DNA from: JAISGQ01 sp045604965
Lineage (GTDB): Bacteria; Bacillota; Clostridia; Oscillospirales; Acutalibacteraceae
Length of the DNA stretch: 64,000 nt
Assembly: GCA_045604965.1 (NCBI GenBank)
Contig: JAZUPB010000041.1
Location: 101,144 to 165,143, forward strand
Direction: 5' to 3'
The notes under the pieces: generated by a model
What the model was told of the DNA's origin: nothing
The model's input: the letters and a program-made list of their open reading frames with translations, nothing else
Database searches by the model: none
Part shown: piece by piece, positions 9,548 to 18,511 of the stretch
Position numbering within the stretch: the first letter of the stretch is position 1
How the letters are laid out: every line of letters begins with the position of its first letter
Made by a program: the position numbers and the translations under genes

Positions 9548-10801
9548 TCAGTCTCTCTTGAAAATGTCTCTAGTGTAAACTTTTTCCTGTACATCATCAA
9601 GAACATCTTCATATCGATTAGCAATTATTGCATCTGCACCAGATTTAAAACGTTCAATATCGTTAACTACAAGACTTCCAAAGAAAGTTGCTCCATCAGG
9701 TAATGTGGGCTCATAAATAATTACTGTTGCGCCCTTTGCCTTGATTCTCTTCATAACACCCTGAATGCTGCTCTGACGGAAGTTATCGCTGTTACTCTTC
9801 ATTGTCAGTCTGTAAACACCTACAGTTATAGGTCTTTCCTTCTCAGCATTCCACATTGATGATTCAGTATAGTATCCTGCACGCTCAAGAACTCTGTCAG
9901 CGATGAAGTCTTTTCTTGTACTATTGCTGTCAACTATCGCCTGAATAAGATTTTCGGGTACATCTGCATAATTTGCAAGAAGCTGCTTTGTATCCTTCGG
10001 CAGGCAGTATCCGCCGTATCCGAAGGAAGGATTGTTGTAATGAGCTCCAATACGGGGATCAAGACACACACCTTCGATAATCTTCTGTGTATCAAGGCCC
10101 TTCATCTCTGCATATGTATCAAGCTCATTGAAATAAGAAACACGAAGTGCAAGATATGTATTCGCAAAAAGCTTTACAGCCTCAGCCTCTGTGAACCCCA
10201 TAAACAGAGTATCGATATCTTCTTTGATTGCGCCTTCCTGCAGGAGCTGTGCAAAGGTTTCTGCCGCTTTTTTTAGGCGTTCATCCTCCATATCTGTTCC
10301 TACAATAATACGGCTCGGATAAAGGTTGTCATAGAGTGCTTTGCTCTCTCTTAAAAATTCCGGGCTAAAAATAATATTTTTGCTTCCGGTCTTTTCTCGT
10401 ATACTCTGTGTGTAACCAACGGGAATAGTTGACTTGATTACCATTATTGCTTCAGGATTATATTCCATAACAAGAGCAATAACCGATTCTACCGCACTTG
10501 TATCAAAGAAATTTTTCTTACTGTCATAATTGGTAGGTGCTGCTATAACAATAAAATCTGCATCTTTGTATGCAGCTTCTGCATCCAGTGTAGCTGTCAG
10601 ATCCAACTCTTTTTCAGAAAGATATTTTTCAATATATTCATCCTGTATGGGTGATTTGCGCTGGTTGATCAAGTCAACCTTTTCTGGAATTATATCGACT
10701 GCAGTAACTTTATGATTCTGAGAAAGCAGAACTGCAATAGACAATCCTACATAACCTGTTCCTGCTACTGCAATATTCATCTTACCTTCATTACAACTCA
10801 T
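9548..10801 (-). CDS. ugd: UDP-glucose 6-dehydrogenase family nucleotide-sugar dehydrogenase
   Basis: This enzyme oxidises UDP-glucose (or a related sugar) twice to the uronic acid using NAD. Seen in the sequence are the Rossmann motif AVAGTGYVGLS near residue 11, IKSTIPVGYT, PEFLRESKAL, the central EAEAVKLFANTYLALRVSY helix and the catalytic-cysteine motif GYGGYCLPKDTKQL. I choose the ATG at 10,799-10,801 (417 residues), because AAGGAG lies 8 nt upstream; an upstream in-frame GTG overlaps the ribosome binding site. Presence of UDP-glucuronate 4-epimerase in the same operon supports UDP-glucose as substrate, giving UDP-GlcA and then UDP-GalA. Confidence 0.92.
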   Translation of the reverse strand: MSCNEGKMNIAVAGTGYVGLSIAVLLSQNHKVTAVDIIPEKVDLINQRKSPIQDEYIEKYLSEKELDLTATLDAEAAYKDADFIVIAAPTNYDSKKNFFDTSAVESVIALVMEYNPEAIMVIKSTIPVGYTQSIREKTGSKNIIFSPEFLRESKALYDNLYPSRIIVGTDMEDERLKKAAETFAQLLQEGAIKEDIDTLFMGFTEAEAVKLFANTYLALRVSYFNELDTYAEMKGLDTQKIIEGVCLDPRIGAHYNNPSFGYGGYCLPKDTKQLLANYADVPENLIQAIVDSNSTRKDFIADRVLERAGYYTESSMWNAEKERPITVGVYRLTMKSNSDNFRQSSIQGVMKRIKAKGATVIIYEPTLPDGATFFGSLVVNDIERFKSGADAIIANRYEDVLDDVQEKVYTRDIFKRD

Positions 10802-10852
10802 TTTCAGCACTCCTTACTTATATTCCATATGTACAATGCCTGCCATATACGT

Positions 10853-11593
10853 TTATTTTACTATAATTCCCTTGTACTCTTTTTGCACAGCATCATAACT
10901 TTCAAGATTCCCTATATCATAACGTTTGCCCGGCATCTCCATTGCGTGAACGGTTGTCCTAACGCAGAGCCACGCAATATAGCTTCCAGGAGCATCTACT
11001 CCGCATCCGGATTCTATTCCAACCTTTACAAGCTTTGCGTCTTCGCGCACGTAAAAATAGAACGGAGGACAGCACCAGTTTGATTTGGGCTCAGACGGCT
11101 TTTCTTCCATACAAATAATTTTATCTTTTTCGTCAATCTCCAGAACTCCGCCCTTTGTCAGTTTCTTTCGATCATTTTCATAATAACGCATAACGCAAGA
11201 GGATTTCTTTTGCTTTGCATATTCTATAAATTTTGTCAGACTGAAATCTAAAACATTGTCTCCTGCAATTACAAGCATGTCATCATCTATATTCAGCTTT
11301 TCTATTGCAAACTGAATATCTTTCACTGCACCCAAACGGTTTTCGTTTGAATCTGTTCCGTCATCAACCACAGTGATTTTCTGGGATTTTTCCTTTGCCC
11401 ATTTTTCAAAATGATGAGCAAATTTATGGTTTGATATCACTACGTATTCATCTACTGTTCCTGAGCTGTCTATATCATCAATCAGCCAGTCCAGTATTGT
11501 TTTCTCCCGTACCTTAAGCAGCGGTTTCGGGAAGTTCTCTGTAAGAGGATAAAGTCTGGTTGCATAGCCTGCAGCCAATATAAGGCACTTCAT
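10853..11593 (-). CDS. Sugar-1-phosphate nucleotidyltransferase
   Basis: The N-terminus CLILAAGYATRLYPLTENFP followed by KPLLKV is the NTP_transferase signature (G-x-G/A-T-R-L-x-P-L-T...KPLL), and DDMLVIAGDNVLDFSL supplies the metal-binding Asp. It would activate a sugar-1-phosphate with an NTP to give a nucleotide sugar. At 246 residues it is like RfbA-type and HddC-type enzymes. The start at 11,591-11,593 has GGAGG 9 nt upstream. It follows a GHMP sugar kinase by 17 nt, so kinase and transferase probably form a salvage pair acting on the same sugar. Sugar and nucleotide identities are unknown. Confidence 0.87.
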   Translation of the reverse strand: MKCLILAAGYATRLYPLTENFPKPLLKVREKTILDWLIDDIDSSGTVDEYVVISNHKFAHHFEKWAKEKSQKITVVDDGTDSNENRLGAVKDIQFAIEKLNIDDDMLVIAGDNVLDFSLTKFIEYAKQKKSSCVMRYYENDRKKLTKGGVLEIDEKDKIICMEEKPSEPKSNWCCPPFYFYVREDAKLVKVGIESGCGVDAPGSYIAWLCVRTTVHAMEMPGKRYDIGNLESYDAVQKEYKGIIVK

Positions 11594-11610
11594 TTTATCC
11601 TTCCTCCCCA

Positions 11611-12801
11611 TCACATCTTGACTCCATCCGCACTTTCACACAGATGGAATGAATATTTACCCTCAAGCATCGGAAATGCCTTCAGATATTCTCTTGTTAT
11701 CTTTTCCTCAATGCTTTCAGCATATTCGGGATCTATCAATGCCATACAGCAGCCCTTGAATCCTGCACCGGAGAATCGTCCTCCGTAGATGCCGTCAGTG
11801 CGTTGCATTATTTCATACAAAGTTCTCAGCTCATCCGAGCCGGTTTCATAGTTATAAATACTTGAATAACCGCTTTCGAAGCAAAGCTTTCCGAAAGTGT
11901 CAATATCGCCGTTTCTCCACGCCTCAGCACCACGCTGAACACGGTCAAACTCAGTATAGAAATGCTCTGCACGCTTACGCCAGTTTTCTGGAAGTCTGTC
12001 TTTATACTGATCATACACCTCACGCGGCACATATCGAAGTCTTGCATCTTTGAACTTTCCGTATTCCATACCGGAAAAAGCCATCAGTGCATATGCTGCA
12101 GATTTAAGCTCGTCCACGCGCATATTGAATTTGCTTCCGGCAAGGTTGCGTTCAATTCCACTGAACAGAATAGCTATTTTATACGGCTTCATATTCGGAT
12201 TAACAGGAATAAGCTCATAGCTGTCGTCAAGTGTATCAAGATAAAGCAGATGATCCTTTTTTGAAAAAACTTCACAGGACTGGTCAAGCTTGCCTACGGA
12301 AACACCTACATAATCCTTTTCAGCCTCAAGGGCAATCATAATAAGCTCACTCTCAGTTAATTTCACCTCATTCACTCTGCATAAAGCAGAGAGAAACGCA
12401 ATAATTACTGCTGCTGATGAAGACAATCCTCCTATCGGCAGGGAACCCTCTATAACACCACAAAGTCCTTTTTTCAATGTATAGTGTTTCGAAAGAGCCC
12501 AAGTCGCTCCTCTGAGATAGTCTGCCCAATCTGATACAGGTTGCTCAGGTATCTGCGATATATGCCACTGCGCTCTTTCTTCAAATTGCAGTGATGAAAG
12601 CTCTATAACACCATTTTGCTTTTCTCTGTAGGCAATATGTACTCCCTTGTCTATAGCAAGTCCGGTTATTTTTCCATACTGATGATCCGAATGTGCCCCC
12701 ATAGGACAGATTCGATACGGACAAAAAACCATATCAGAGGGGTCCTTACGATATATTTGAAAAAACAGATCTTCGCAGCCTAATGAGTTTAAAATATTCA
12801 T
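11611..12801 (-). CDS. Galactokinase-like GHMP sugar kinase
   Basis: This 396-residue protein has the three GHMP kinase motifs: PYRICPMGAHSDHQ near residue 28 (the galactokinase signature with changes), GSLPIGGLSSSAAV near 122 for ATP binding, and GRFSGAGFKGCCMAL near 350. It would phosphorylate the anomeric carbon of a sugar. Classical GalK has GEHTDY where this protein has GAHSDH, so the substrate may not be galactose; uronic acids are a reasonable guess given the neighbouring uronate enzymes. GGAGG lies 7 nt before the ATG. It overlaps no neighbour and precedes the nucleotidyltransferase gene. Confidence 0.85.
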   Translation of the reverse strand: MNILNSLGCEDLFFQIYRKDPSDMVFCPYRICPMGAHSDHQYGKITGLAIDKGVHIAYREKQNGVIELSSLQFEERAQWHISQIPEQPVSDWADYLRGATWALSKHYTLKKGLCGVIEGSLPIGGLSSSAAVIIAFLSALCRVNEVKLTESELIMIALEAEKDYVGVSVGKLDQSCEVFSKKDHLLYLDTLDDSYELIPVNPNMKPYKIAILFSGIERNLAGSKFNMRVDELKSAAYALMAFSGMEYGKFKDARLRYVPREVYDQYKDRLPENWRKRAEHFYTEFDRVQRGAEAWRNGDIDTFGKLCFESGYSSIYNYETGSDELRTLYEIMQRTDGIYGGRFSGAGFKGCCMALIDPEYAESIEEKITREYLKAFPMLEGKYSFHLCESADGVKM

Positions 12802-12841
12802 CAATGCTCCTCCATATGTTAAACAACATATTAAAAAGTTA

Positions 12842-13900
12842 TCAGTCGTTCATATAAAATGATTTATACCACTCTGCAAATTTTCTCAATCCGTCTCTGA
12901 GGCTTGTTGATGGTTTGAATCCAAAGTCGCGTTCAAGAGCAGAAGTATCTGCAAATGTTACAGGCACATCACCGGGCTGCATAGGAACAAGCTCCTTATG
13001 CTTCTCAAAGTCATAATCCTCCGGCAAAACACCTGCTCTGATAAGTTCCTGCTGAAGAATATCTACAAAATCAAGAAGATTTTCCGGACTGTTGTTTCCT
13101 ATGTTATACACTGCGTATGGCGGTTCGGGAAGTCCGTCTTCACCGTCTTTCTTCTCAGGTGCATACTGCATTACTCTTACTACGCCTTCTACTATGTCAT
13201 CAACGTATGTGAAATCACGCTTGCAGTTTCCGAAGTTAAAAATCTGAATTGTCTCTCCGTTTCTGAGCTTATTTGTAAATCCAAAATAAGCCATATCAGG
13301 ACGGCCTGCAGGTCCATATACCGTAAAAAATCTTAATCCTGTGGATGGTATATTATATAATTTGCTGTATGCGTGAGCCAGCAGTTCATTGCTTTTCTTA
13401 GTTGCAGCATAAAGACTTACAGGATTGTCAACTTTATCATCTGTTGAATAAGGTACTTTTTTGTTTGAACCATATACACTGGATGAACTTGCGTACACTA
13501 GATGCTCTACCGGATTATGTCTGCAGGCTTCTAGGATATTGTAGAACCCTATAAGGTTTGATTCTATGTATGCATCAGGGTTCGATATTGAATAACGAAC
13601 GCCTGCCTGCGCAGCAAGATTTACAACTACCTGCGGCTTGTATTTTTCAAAGATAGAATCAATAAGAGCCTTATCTGCAATATTTCCTTTTATAAACTCA
13701 AACGAATCATAAACCGAAAGCTGTTTCAAACGAAATTCCTTTAATCGAACATCATAGTAATCATTTACACTATCAAGACCGATAACCTTGACATTTTCTG
13801 TGTTTTCACAGATTCTTTTTACCAGATTTGCTCCGATGAATCCTGCCGCACCTGTAACAAGAATTATTTTTCCATTCAATTCAACATTATATTTTACCAT
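12842..13900 (-). CDS. UDP-glucuronate 4-epimerase
   Basis: The enzyme converts UDP-glucuronate to UDP-galacturonate. The Rossmann motif VTGAAGFIGANL, the NLAAQAGVRYSI segment, the catalytic YASSSSVYGSN and SLYAATKKSNELLAHAYS (Tyr-x3-Lys) and GLRFFTVYGPAGRPDMAYF closely match the LpsL/CapI/GAE type and not GalE. The length of 352 residues is typical. It is the first gene after the operon promoter, with GAGG 8 nt before the ATG and a leader of roughly 145 nt. Together with ugd it gives a two-step route from UDP-glucose to UDP-GalA. Confidence 0.92.
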   Translation of the reverse strand: MVKYNVELNGKIILVTGAAGFIGANLVKRICENTENVKVIGLDSVNDYYDVRLKEFRLKQLSVYDSFEFIKGNIADKALIDSIFEKYKPQVVVNLAAQAGVRYSISNPDAYIESNLIGFYNILEACRHNPVEHLVYASSSSVYGSNKKVPYSTDDKVDNPVSLYAATKKSNELLAHAYSKLYNIPSTGLRFFTVYGPAGRPDMAYFGFTNKLRNGETIQIFNFGNCKRDFTYVDDIVEGVVRVMQYAPEKKDGEDGLPEPPYAVYNIGNNSPENLLDFVDILQQELIRAGVLPEDYDFEKHKELVPMQPGDVPVTFADTSALERDFGFKPSTSLRDGLRKFAEWYKSFYMND

Positions 13901-14053
13901 CTTTTATCCCTCTTATTTCCTTATTATTTCTTGACACATCATATCATTATTTTAAACTCTTGATCTTTGATTTTTGCGTATTTTCAATTTGTTTCGTATT
14001 AATAACTATTTTAACTGATCAAATATACTTTTTTGCGCTTAAAACCAAGTTAA

Positions 14054-14082
14054 ATATTATCACAAATTTGTTGTATTGTCAA
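14054..14082 (-). promoter_or_regulatory. Sigma-A promoter of the polysaccharide operon
   Basis: On the minus strand TTGACA (14,077-14,082) and TAATAT (14,054-14,059) are separated by 17 nt, a near-consensus vegetative promoter. Transcription would begin near 14,046, leaving about 145 nt of leader before the UDP-glucuronate 4-epimerase gene. I saw no obvious riboswitch or strong hairpin in that leader. Confidence 0.8.
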
Positions 14083-14227
14083 CGAAACTGCCTTTTCAAG
14101 ACGCCATTGGTAAGATGTTCATTAATTATGATTAATGTTTTATACTTTATTCCGTATTTTTTGATTATAACGATGTATTTCAACAATATATTTCTTCCAA
14201 TTAACATTGATGATTATACCGATTTTA

Positions 14228-14256
14228 TTGTAAATATACATTTAGTATGATATATT
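14228..14256 (+). promoter_or_regulatory. Predicted promoter of GNAT acetyltransferase gene
   Basis: TTGTAA and TATATT are 17 nt apart and end 36 nt before the start codon. The -35 box is weak. The rest of the 13,901-14,291 spacer is A+T-rich and holds the divergent polysaccharide promoter; I see no gene in it. Confidence 0.5.
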
Positions 14257-14291
14257 GAATAATAAAAAGTAATAATTAAATGAGGAAAAAT

Positions 14292-14795
14292 ATGAAAATT
14301 TTCGAAACAGAAAGATTGATACTGAGGCCACTAACCATTGATGATGCAAAAGATGTATTTGAATGGACCGGTGACCCTGTTGTTAACCGATATATGCCAT
14401 ATCCATTGCATAAAAATGTACAACAAACAGAAGACTGGATATGTTCTTTGGGCGATAAGCATGAATTTTGTTTTTGTCTTAAAAGCACTGGAAAAGTCAT
14501 AGGTTCAGGTTCTGTATCATATCGATCGGAATATGAGTCATATGAAATTGGATACAATTTAAATAAGAACTTTTGGGGCTGTGGATATGCCACAGAAGCA
14601 GCTAGAGCTATGATTCAATGGGCGTATAAGAATCTTTGTGCCCGTGATTTTTTCGCTCGACACGCAAACGCAAATACAGCTTCAGGCAATGTAATAATTA
14701 AATGCGGATTCAAATTTCAGAAATACGATCAATATTCGAGATATGACGGAAGCGAGATATTTGAAGCTTCGTATTATACGTTACATCTTGAATAA
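14292..14795 (+). CDS. GNAT family N-acetyltransferase (RimJ/RimL type)
   Basis: The protein begins FETERLILRPLTIDDAKDVFEWTGDP, split as FETERLILRPLTIDDAKD and VFEWTGDP, and contains YEIGYNLNKNFWGCGYATEAARAMIQWA broken by the acetyl-CoA-binding FWGCGYATEAA loop. This is the Acetyltransf_3 pattern of RimJ/RimL-like enzymes that acetylate protein N-termini, amino acids or drugs. It has 167 residues. The ATG at 14,292 has GAGG 6 nt upstream; an earlier ATG at 14,280 is too far 5' and overlaps the ribosome binding site. It is a single-gene unit with its own promoter and terminator. Substrate unknown. Confidence 0.85.
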   Translation: MKIFETERLILRPLTIDDAKDVFEWTGDPVVNRYMPYPLHKNVQQTEDWICSLGDKHEFCFCLKSTGKVIGSGSVSYRSEYESYEIGYNLNKNFWGCGYATEAARAMIQWAYKNLCARDFFARHANANTASGNVIIKCGFKFQKYDQYSRYDGSEIFEASYYTLHLE

Positions 14796-14855
14796 ATGAA
14801 TGCATTTATGTAATCCGTCAGCTAATCAACATCACTGTTCATCAATACATTAAAA

Positions 14856-14895
14856 CAAAAAGGCCGAGGCGTTATCTTAACACCTCGGCCTTTTT
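14856..14895. terminator. Bidirectional intrinsic terminator
   Basis: GGCCGAGG and CCTCGGCC arms flanked by A5 and T5 runs form a stem that can end both the acetyltransferase transcript (plus) and the histidine kinase transcript (minus). Confidence 0.85.
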
Positions 14896-14962
14896 GTCAA
14901 ATACGACACATTAATTTTTAATAAATAACAAGAATCACTTAGTAATTTCAAAAAATATCAGT

Positions 14963-15907
14963 TCAATCGGCAGGCATCTTAAAAATAAACCCTTTTGAAA
15001 AGCCCTCTATATCGGTACTGTACCACAGATTCACGCCGTGCTTTTCTGCGATTCTTGCTGACACTGCCAGACCAAGTCCACTGCCTGTGCCACTTGTCCG
15101 CGAGGCATTGCCACAAACAAAGGGATCAAAAATGTTTGCAGCAAGGTCCTTTGAAATCGGCTCACCTGTGTCTGCGATAGTTATATATGCGTACTCACCT
15201 TCTGTATGCACTTTTACCAGCACCCTGCATCCTGCGCTGTTGTGCCTGCAGGCATTTACCATAACATTGTTCACCGCTCGGGTAAACTCTTTTTTGTCAA
15301 GGGCGCGTATAATCGACTTGTCCGGGATATCAATAATCATCTCTATCCCCTGACTCTCAAAATCAGAATAATTCATAGCCGCTATATCACGGACAAGCGT
15401 GCATATATTAACTTCATCGATATTCAGCGAAAAACTCTCTGTTCCAAGCTTTGAATAAGCCGACAGGGTATCAACAAGCTCGTTCATATGCTTTGTCTTC
15501 ATATAGATTATATCGCATATTTCGCCTTGTTCTTCATCCTTAATTTTACCGTCGCGCAAGGCTGCCGCAAAGCCTTGTACTGAGGTCATAGGAGTTTTAA
15601 GATCGTGTGCAATGCAGGAATAAAGCATATTCTGCTCAGCCGTTCGTCTCAGACTTTCCTCATCTACCGCTTTTCTCACAAGGCGGTAAAAAATCAATGC
15701 ACCGCAGACCAATATAAGTATTGATACTGACACTGTTGCAAATAGTATCAGCACAATCGCAACCGAATTTGGGTTCTGCTCATACTTCGGTAAGATTATA
15801 TGTTCCATTATAATCTCTAAAATACTGCTCGATATCGATTCTGCTATGGAAATTGCAACCGCACATATCACAAAGTATTTAATTATCTTTTTCCTTAATT
15901 TATCCAT
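14963..15907 (-). CDS. Sensor histidine kinase
   Basis: The 314-residue kinase has two membrane segments (about residues 8-32 and 47-70) enclosing only a short outside loop, so it probably senses within the membrane or through a partner such as the linked ABC transporter. The dimerisation box SCIAHDLKTPMTSVQGFAAA holds the phospho-accepting His. The N box (NVMVNACRHN), G1 (ITIADTGEP) and G2 (GTGSGLGLAV) complete a HATPase domain. No clear HAMP domain is visible. Its start overlaps the end of the response regulator gene by 8 nt, implying translational coupling. Confidence 0.92.
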   Translation of the reverse strand: MDKLRKKIIKYFVICAVAISIAESISSSILEIIMEHIILPKYEQNPNSVAIVLILFATVSVSILILVCGALIFYRLVRKAVDEESLRRTAEQNMLYSCIAHDLKTPMTSVQGFAAALRDGKIKDEEQGEICDIIYMKTKHMNELVDTLSAYSKLGTESFSLNIDEVNICTLVRDIAAMNYSDFESQGIEMIIDIPDKSIIRALDKKEFTRAVNNVMVNACRHNSAGCRVLVKVHTEGEYAYITIADTGEPISKDLAANIFDPFVCGNASRTSGTGSGLGLAVSARIAEKHGVNLWYSTDIEGFSKGFIFKMPAD

Positions 15908-16571
15908 TGTTCTCCAATCTGTATCCGAGACCGCGAATGGTCTTTATGTATTCGGCACCTGTTTTATCACGCAGACGGCTTACTATAACTCTGATTGTAT
16001 TATCATCCACTCCGCCTTCACTATACCACCCGCGTTCGTATATCTGTTCCTTGGTAAATACCCTGCCGGGCTGTTCCATAAACAGCTCCAGCACCTTAAA
16101 CTCAGCTTTTGTAAGCTCAATCTGTTCACCGCTCTTTATTAGTATACAACGGTCACGGTCCAGAGTAAGCGAACCTACTGTAAGAACATTCTCCTTAAGT
16201 GCGTACTGGGCGTCCGTGCGGCGCAGATGAGCCTTTACCTTTGCAGCCACCTCAAGAGGCTCAAAGGGTTTGACTATATAATCATCTGCACCGAGGTCTA
16301 TACCAAGAATACGGTCCGACAGCTGAGTTTTGGCAGAAACAACAAGTATTGGTATGTACCGTCCTGTACGGATTTTTTTAATAAGCTCATACCCATCGAT
16401 TTTCGGCATCATAATATCTACAATAGCCAGATCAATGCTTTCCTTTTGCAGAATATCATATGCGGCGGCACCGTCATAGGCTTCGAATATGTTAAAGTGC
16501 TCAGCCTCAAGATATATTTTCAGAAGACGGACTATTTCCTTTTCATCATCGGCAATAAGAATATTAGGCAT
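15900..16571 (-). CDS. OmpR/VanR-family response regulator
   Basis: The receiver domain (residues 1-115) has the acidic pair in ADDEKE, the phospho-accepting Asp in IVDIMMPKIDG and the KPFEP lysine. The C-terminal winged helix ends DNTIRVIVSRLRDKTG then IKTIRGLGYRLE, the Trans_reg_C signature. The 223-residue length is normal. AGAGG precedes the ATG by 8 nt. It partners the overlapping histidine kinase and follows the ABC permease gene by 86 nt on the same strand; it may regulate that transporter. Confidence 0.94.
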   Translation of the reverse strand: MPNILIADDEKEIVRLLKIYLEAEHFNIFEAYDGAAAYDILQKESIDLAIVDIMMPKIDGYELIKKIRTGRYIPILVVSAKTQLSDRILGIDLGADDYIVKPFEPLEVAAKVKAHLRRTDAQYALKENVLTVGSLTLDRDRCILIKSGEQIELTKAEFKVLELFMEQPGRVFTKEQIYERGWYSEGGVDDNTIRVIVSRLRDKTGAEYIKTIRGLGYRLENNG

Positions 16572-16657
16572 TTAATCACCTCTATAAGGATCCAGACTCA
16601 TTATAAGTAAAGTATACAGCACCTTACAGAGAAAATAAAGCCATATTTTCAGCAGGT

Positions 16658-17392
16658 TTATTTAAGCTCTTCTTTCCTGAACTTTATATAAGACAATACC
16701 ACTGTGACCGTCAGACCAAGCAGAGATGCCGCTACGGAAACGATCAGATTCTTTGTGCTCACATCAGCAAGAAGCATAAATGTCTGACCGACAGGTGTAA
16801 ATTTTATAAAACCCTCTGCCCATTCCTTGCCGATTAGCGGCTGTGCCAGTGAATTGAGACCGAGCATTGCAACAAGATTAACTGCAATAGATGCACCAAG
16901 TTTTTTCACCAGCATCGAAAGGAAGAAACACACACTTGCGAAAGATACCTCAACAAGAGTATATCCTGCGCCGCGAATAACGACATCTCTGAAGAAATTG
17001 TATTCAAAGCCATTCATACCCTTTATAGAAAAGACCAGCACGGCACTTGCGGTAAGAGCCGCTATACAAAACAGTGCAACAGACAGAGAAAAAGAGATAA
17101 GCTTTGCAGTCAGAATAGAGAATCGACTGTTTCCGGCCATCACTGCCGCCTGAATCCTACGTTCCTCAAAGGCACCGGTTGTGTGAATGCCCGAATACAC
17201 ACCTATAAAAAACACCAGAAACGAATTATAATTATTACAGCTATGAATGAAAACATCAAAGCCGGTATATTTGCTCTCGGAAAGAGGCATAAGCGACATC
17301 AAAACTGTGGCAGCTGTCAGCGCAATTCCTATGCCCCAAAATGCCTTTGATGAAAAAGTCTGTTTCATTTCCCATTTTAAAAGATTTTTCAT
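16658..17392 (-). CDS. ABC-2 type transporter permease
   Basis: A 244-residue integral membrane protein with about six hydrophobic segments (near residues 17-38, 55-75, 100-125, 140-165, 170-190 and 215-238), beginning MKNLLKWEMKQTFSSKAFW as in BcrB/ABC2_membrane permeases. It lies 2 nt downstream of the ATPase gene, so the two form one exporter. Such pairs commonly export or sense antimicrobial peptides, but some have other substrates. Linkage to a two-component system with an almost loop-less kinase supports the peptide-sensing idea; this is inference. Confidence 0.87.
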   Translation of the reverse strand: MKNLLKWEMKQTFSSKAFWGIGIALTAATVLMSLMPLSESKYTGFDVFIHSCNNYNSFLVFFIGVYSGIHTTGAFEERRIQAAVMAGNSRFSILTAKLISFSLSVALFCIAALTASAVLVFSIKGMNGFEYNFFRDVVIRGAGYTLVEVSFASVCFFLSMLVKKLGASIAVNLVAMLGLNSLAQPLIGKEWAEGFIKFTPVGQTFMLLADVSTKNLIVSVAASLLGLTVTVVLSYIKFRKEELK

Positions 17393-17394
17393 TT

Positions 17395-18300
17395 TTACTT
17401 CCTCCCTAAAAGCTCCATATAATAATTTTCAAGCGATTTCTCATACTTCATCAGAAGCGTTACAAGAACCTTTCCGTCAAACAGCCATTTTGCAATATCT
17501 TCAGTTGAAATCTCATCGTAGATTTTTATTTCTTTCCCATTGTTTTCCATAGATTTTATATTGTTTTCTTTCAATATATTTATCGCTTCATCGGTCTGCT
17601 GTGTTTCAAGAAGAACATATGCAGAACATTTTTCATCAAGTTCTTCCTTTGAGATACACTCAACTAGTTTACCGTGAGATATAATAATGTAATCGGTAAC
17701 CAGCTGGTAAAGTTCAGCAAGAATATGGCTTGATATAACTATCGTAATGCCGTCATCCTCACAAAGAGAACGAAGCAGATTGCGAACATCTACCATTCCC
17801 ATCGGGTCAAGTCCGTTAACAGGCTCGTCGAGAACAAGGAGTTCAGGACTATTAATCAGTGTCTGGGCTATGCCAAGTCGCTGTTTCATTCCAAGAGAGA
17901 AATCCTTTGCTTTTTTATGCATTACATCCCCAAGGCCTACACGCTTTAGAATCCGCTCGATTTTTTCATTATCGTTCTGTCCAAAAAGCATCTGCTGCAT
18001 TTTAAGGTTTTCAAAAGCAGTTTTGTTCATCGACAGAATGGGGCGTTCCACTAGACAGCCCATTTTCTTTCGTGCTGCTTCAAGTCCCTTTCGGCTTGAT
18101 TCGCCAAACAACTCTACACTTCCTCCTGTTGCATATGTCAGTCCGGTTATTGCCCTTATAGCAGTTGTTTTGCCTGCACCGTTTTCACCGATGAATCCAT
18201 ATATTTTGCCTTTTTCGACTGTGAAGTTTACATCTTTTAATACTGTTTTTTCACCGTACATTTTCGTGAGATTGTTTACCCTGAGTATGATATTATCCAT
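17395..18300 (-). CDS. ABC transporter ATP-binding protein (BcrA/DrrA-like)
   Basis: This ATPase has Walker A GENGAGKTT near residue 39, the signature LGMKQRLGIAQ near 138 and Walker B LLVLDEPVNGLDPMG near 160. At 301 residues it includes the C-terminal extension typical of the BcrA/drug-exporter subfamily. It energises the adjacent permease. It is the first gene of an apparent minus-strand unit ATPase-permease-response regulator-kinase. No clear promoter was found in the 210 nt upstream, which holds only the terminator of the next gene. Confidence 0.93.
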   Translation of the reverse strand: MDNIILRVNNLTKMYGEKTVLKDVNFTVEKGKIYGFIGENGAGKTTAIRAITGLTYATGGSVELFGESSRKGLEAARKKMGCLVERPILSMNKTAFENLKMQQMLFGQNDNEKIERILKRVGLGDVMHKKAKDFSLGMKQRLGIAQTLINSPELLVLDEPVNGLDPMGMVDVRNLLRSLCEDDGITIVISSHILAELYQLVTDYIIISHGKLVECISKEELDEKCSAYVLLETQQTDEAINILKENNIKSMENNGKEIKIYDEISTEDIAKWLFDGKVLVTLLMKYEKSLENYYMELLGRK

Positions 18301-18460
18301 AATACCGATTCCTTTCCTTCAGTTGATGTCCGAATAATAATCTTTGAACCTTAAATTTTCGCACGAATAACATTAACCGAATATTAAAATACGCTATTTA
18401 TTTACTTTTATTTTTACAGGCAGCCCACACTTTACAAACATTTAAGTTGCGTTCCGCATA

Positions 18461-18501
18461 AAAAACGCCGCCGTTAGGATAATCCGTAACAGCGGCGTTT
18501 T
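18461..18501 (-). terminator. Intrinsic terminator of the 18,512 membrane protein gene
   Basis: ACGCCGC and GCGGCGT arms with an inner GTTA/TAAC pair form a strong stem; on the minus strand it is followed by a T run. Confidence 0.8.
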
Positions 18502-18511
18502 ATTTGATATA

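Noticed and set aside
13960..14250. Plus-strand open frame of 96 codons between the polysaccharide operon and the acetyltransferase gene
   Set aside because: No ribosome binding site, A+T-driven hydrophobic composition, and it covers the strong minus-strand promoter.
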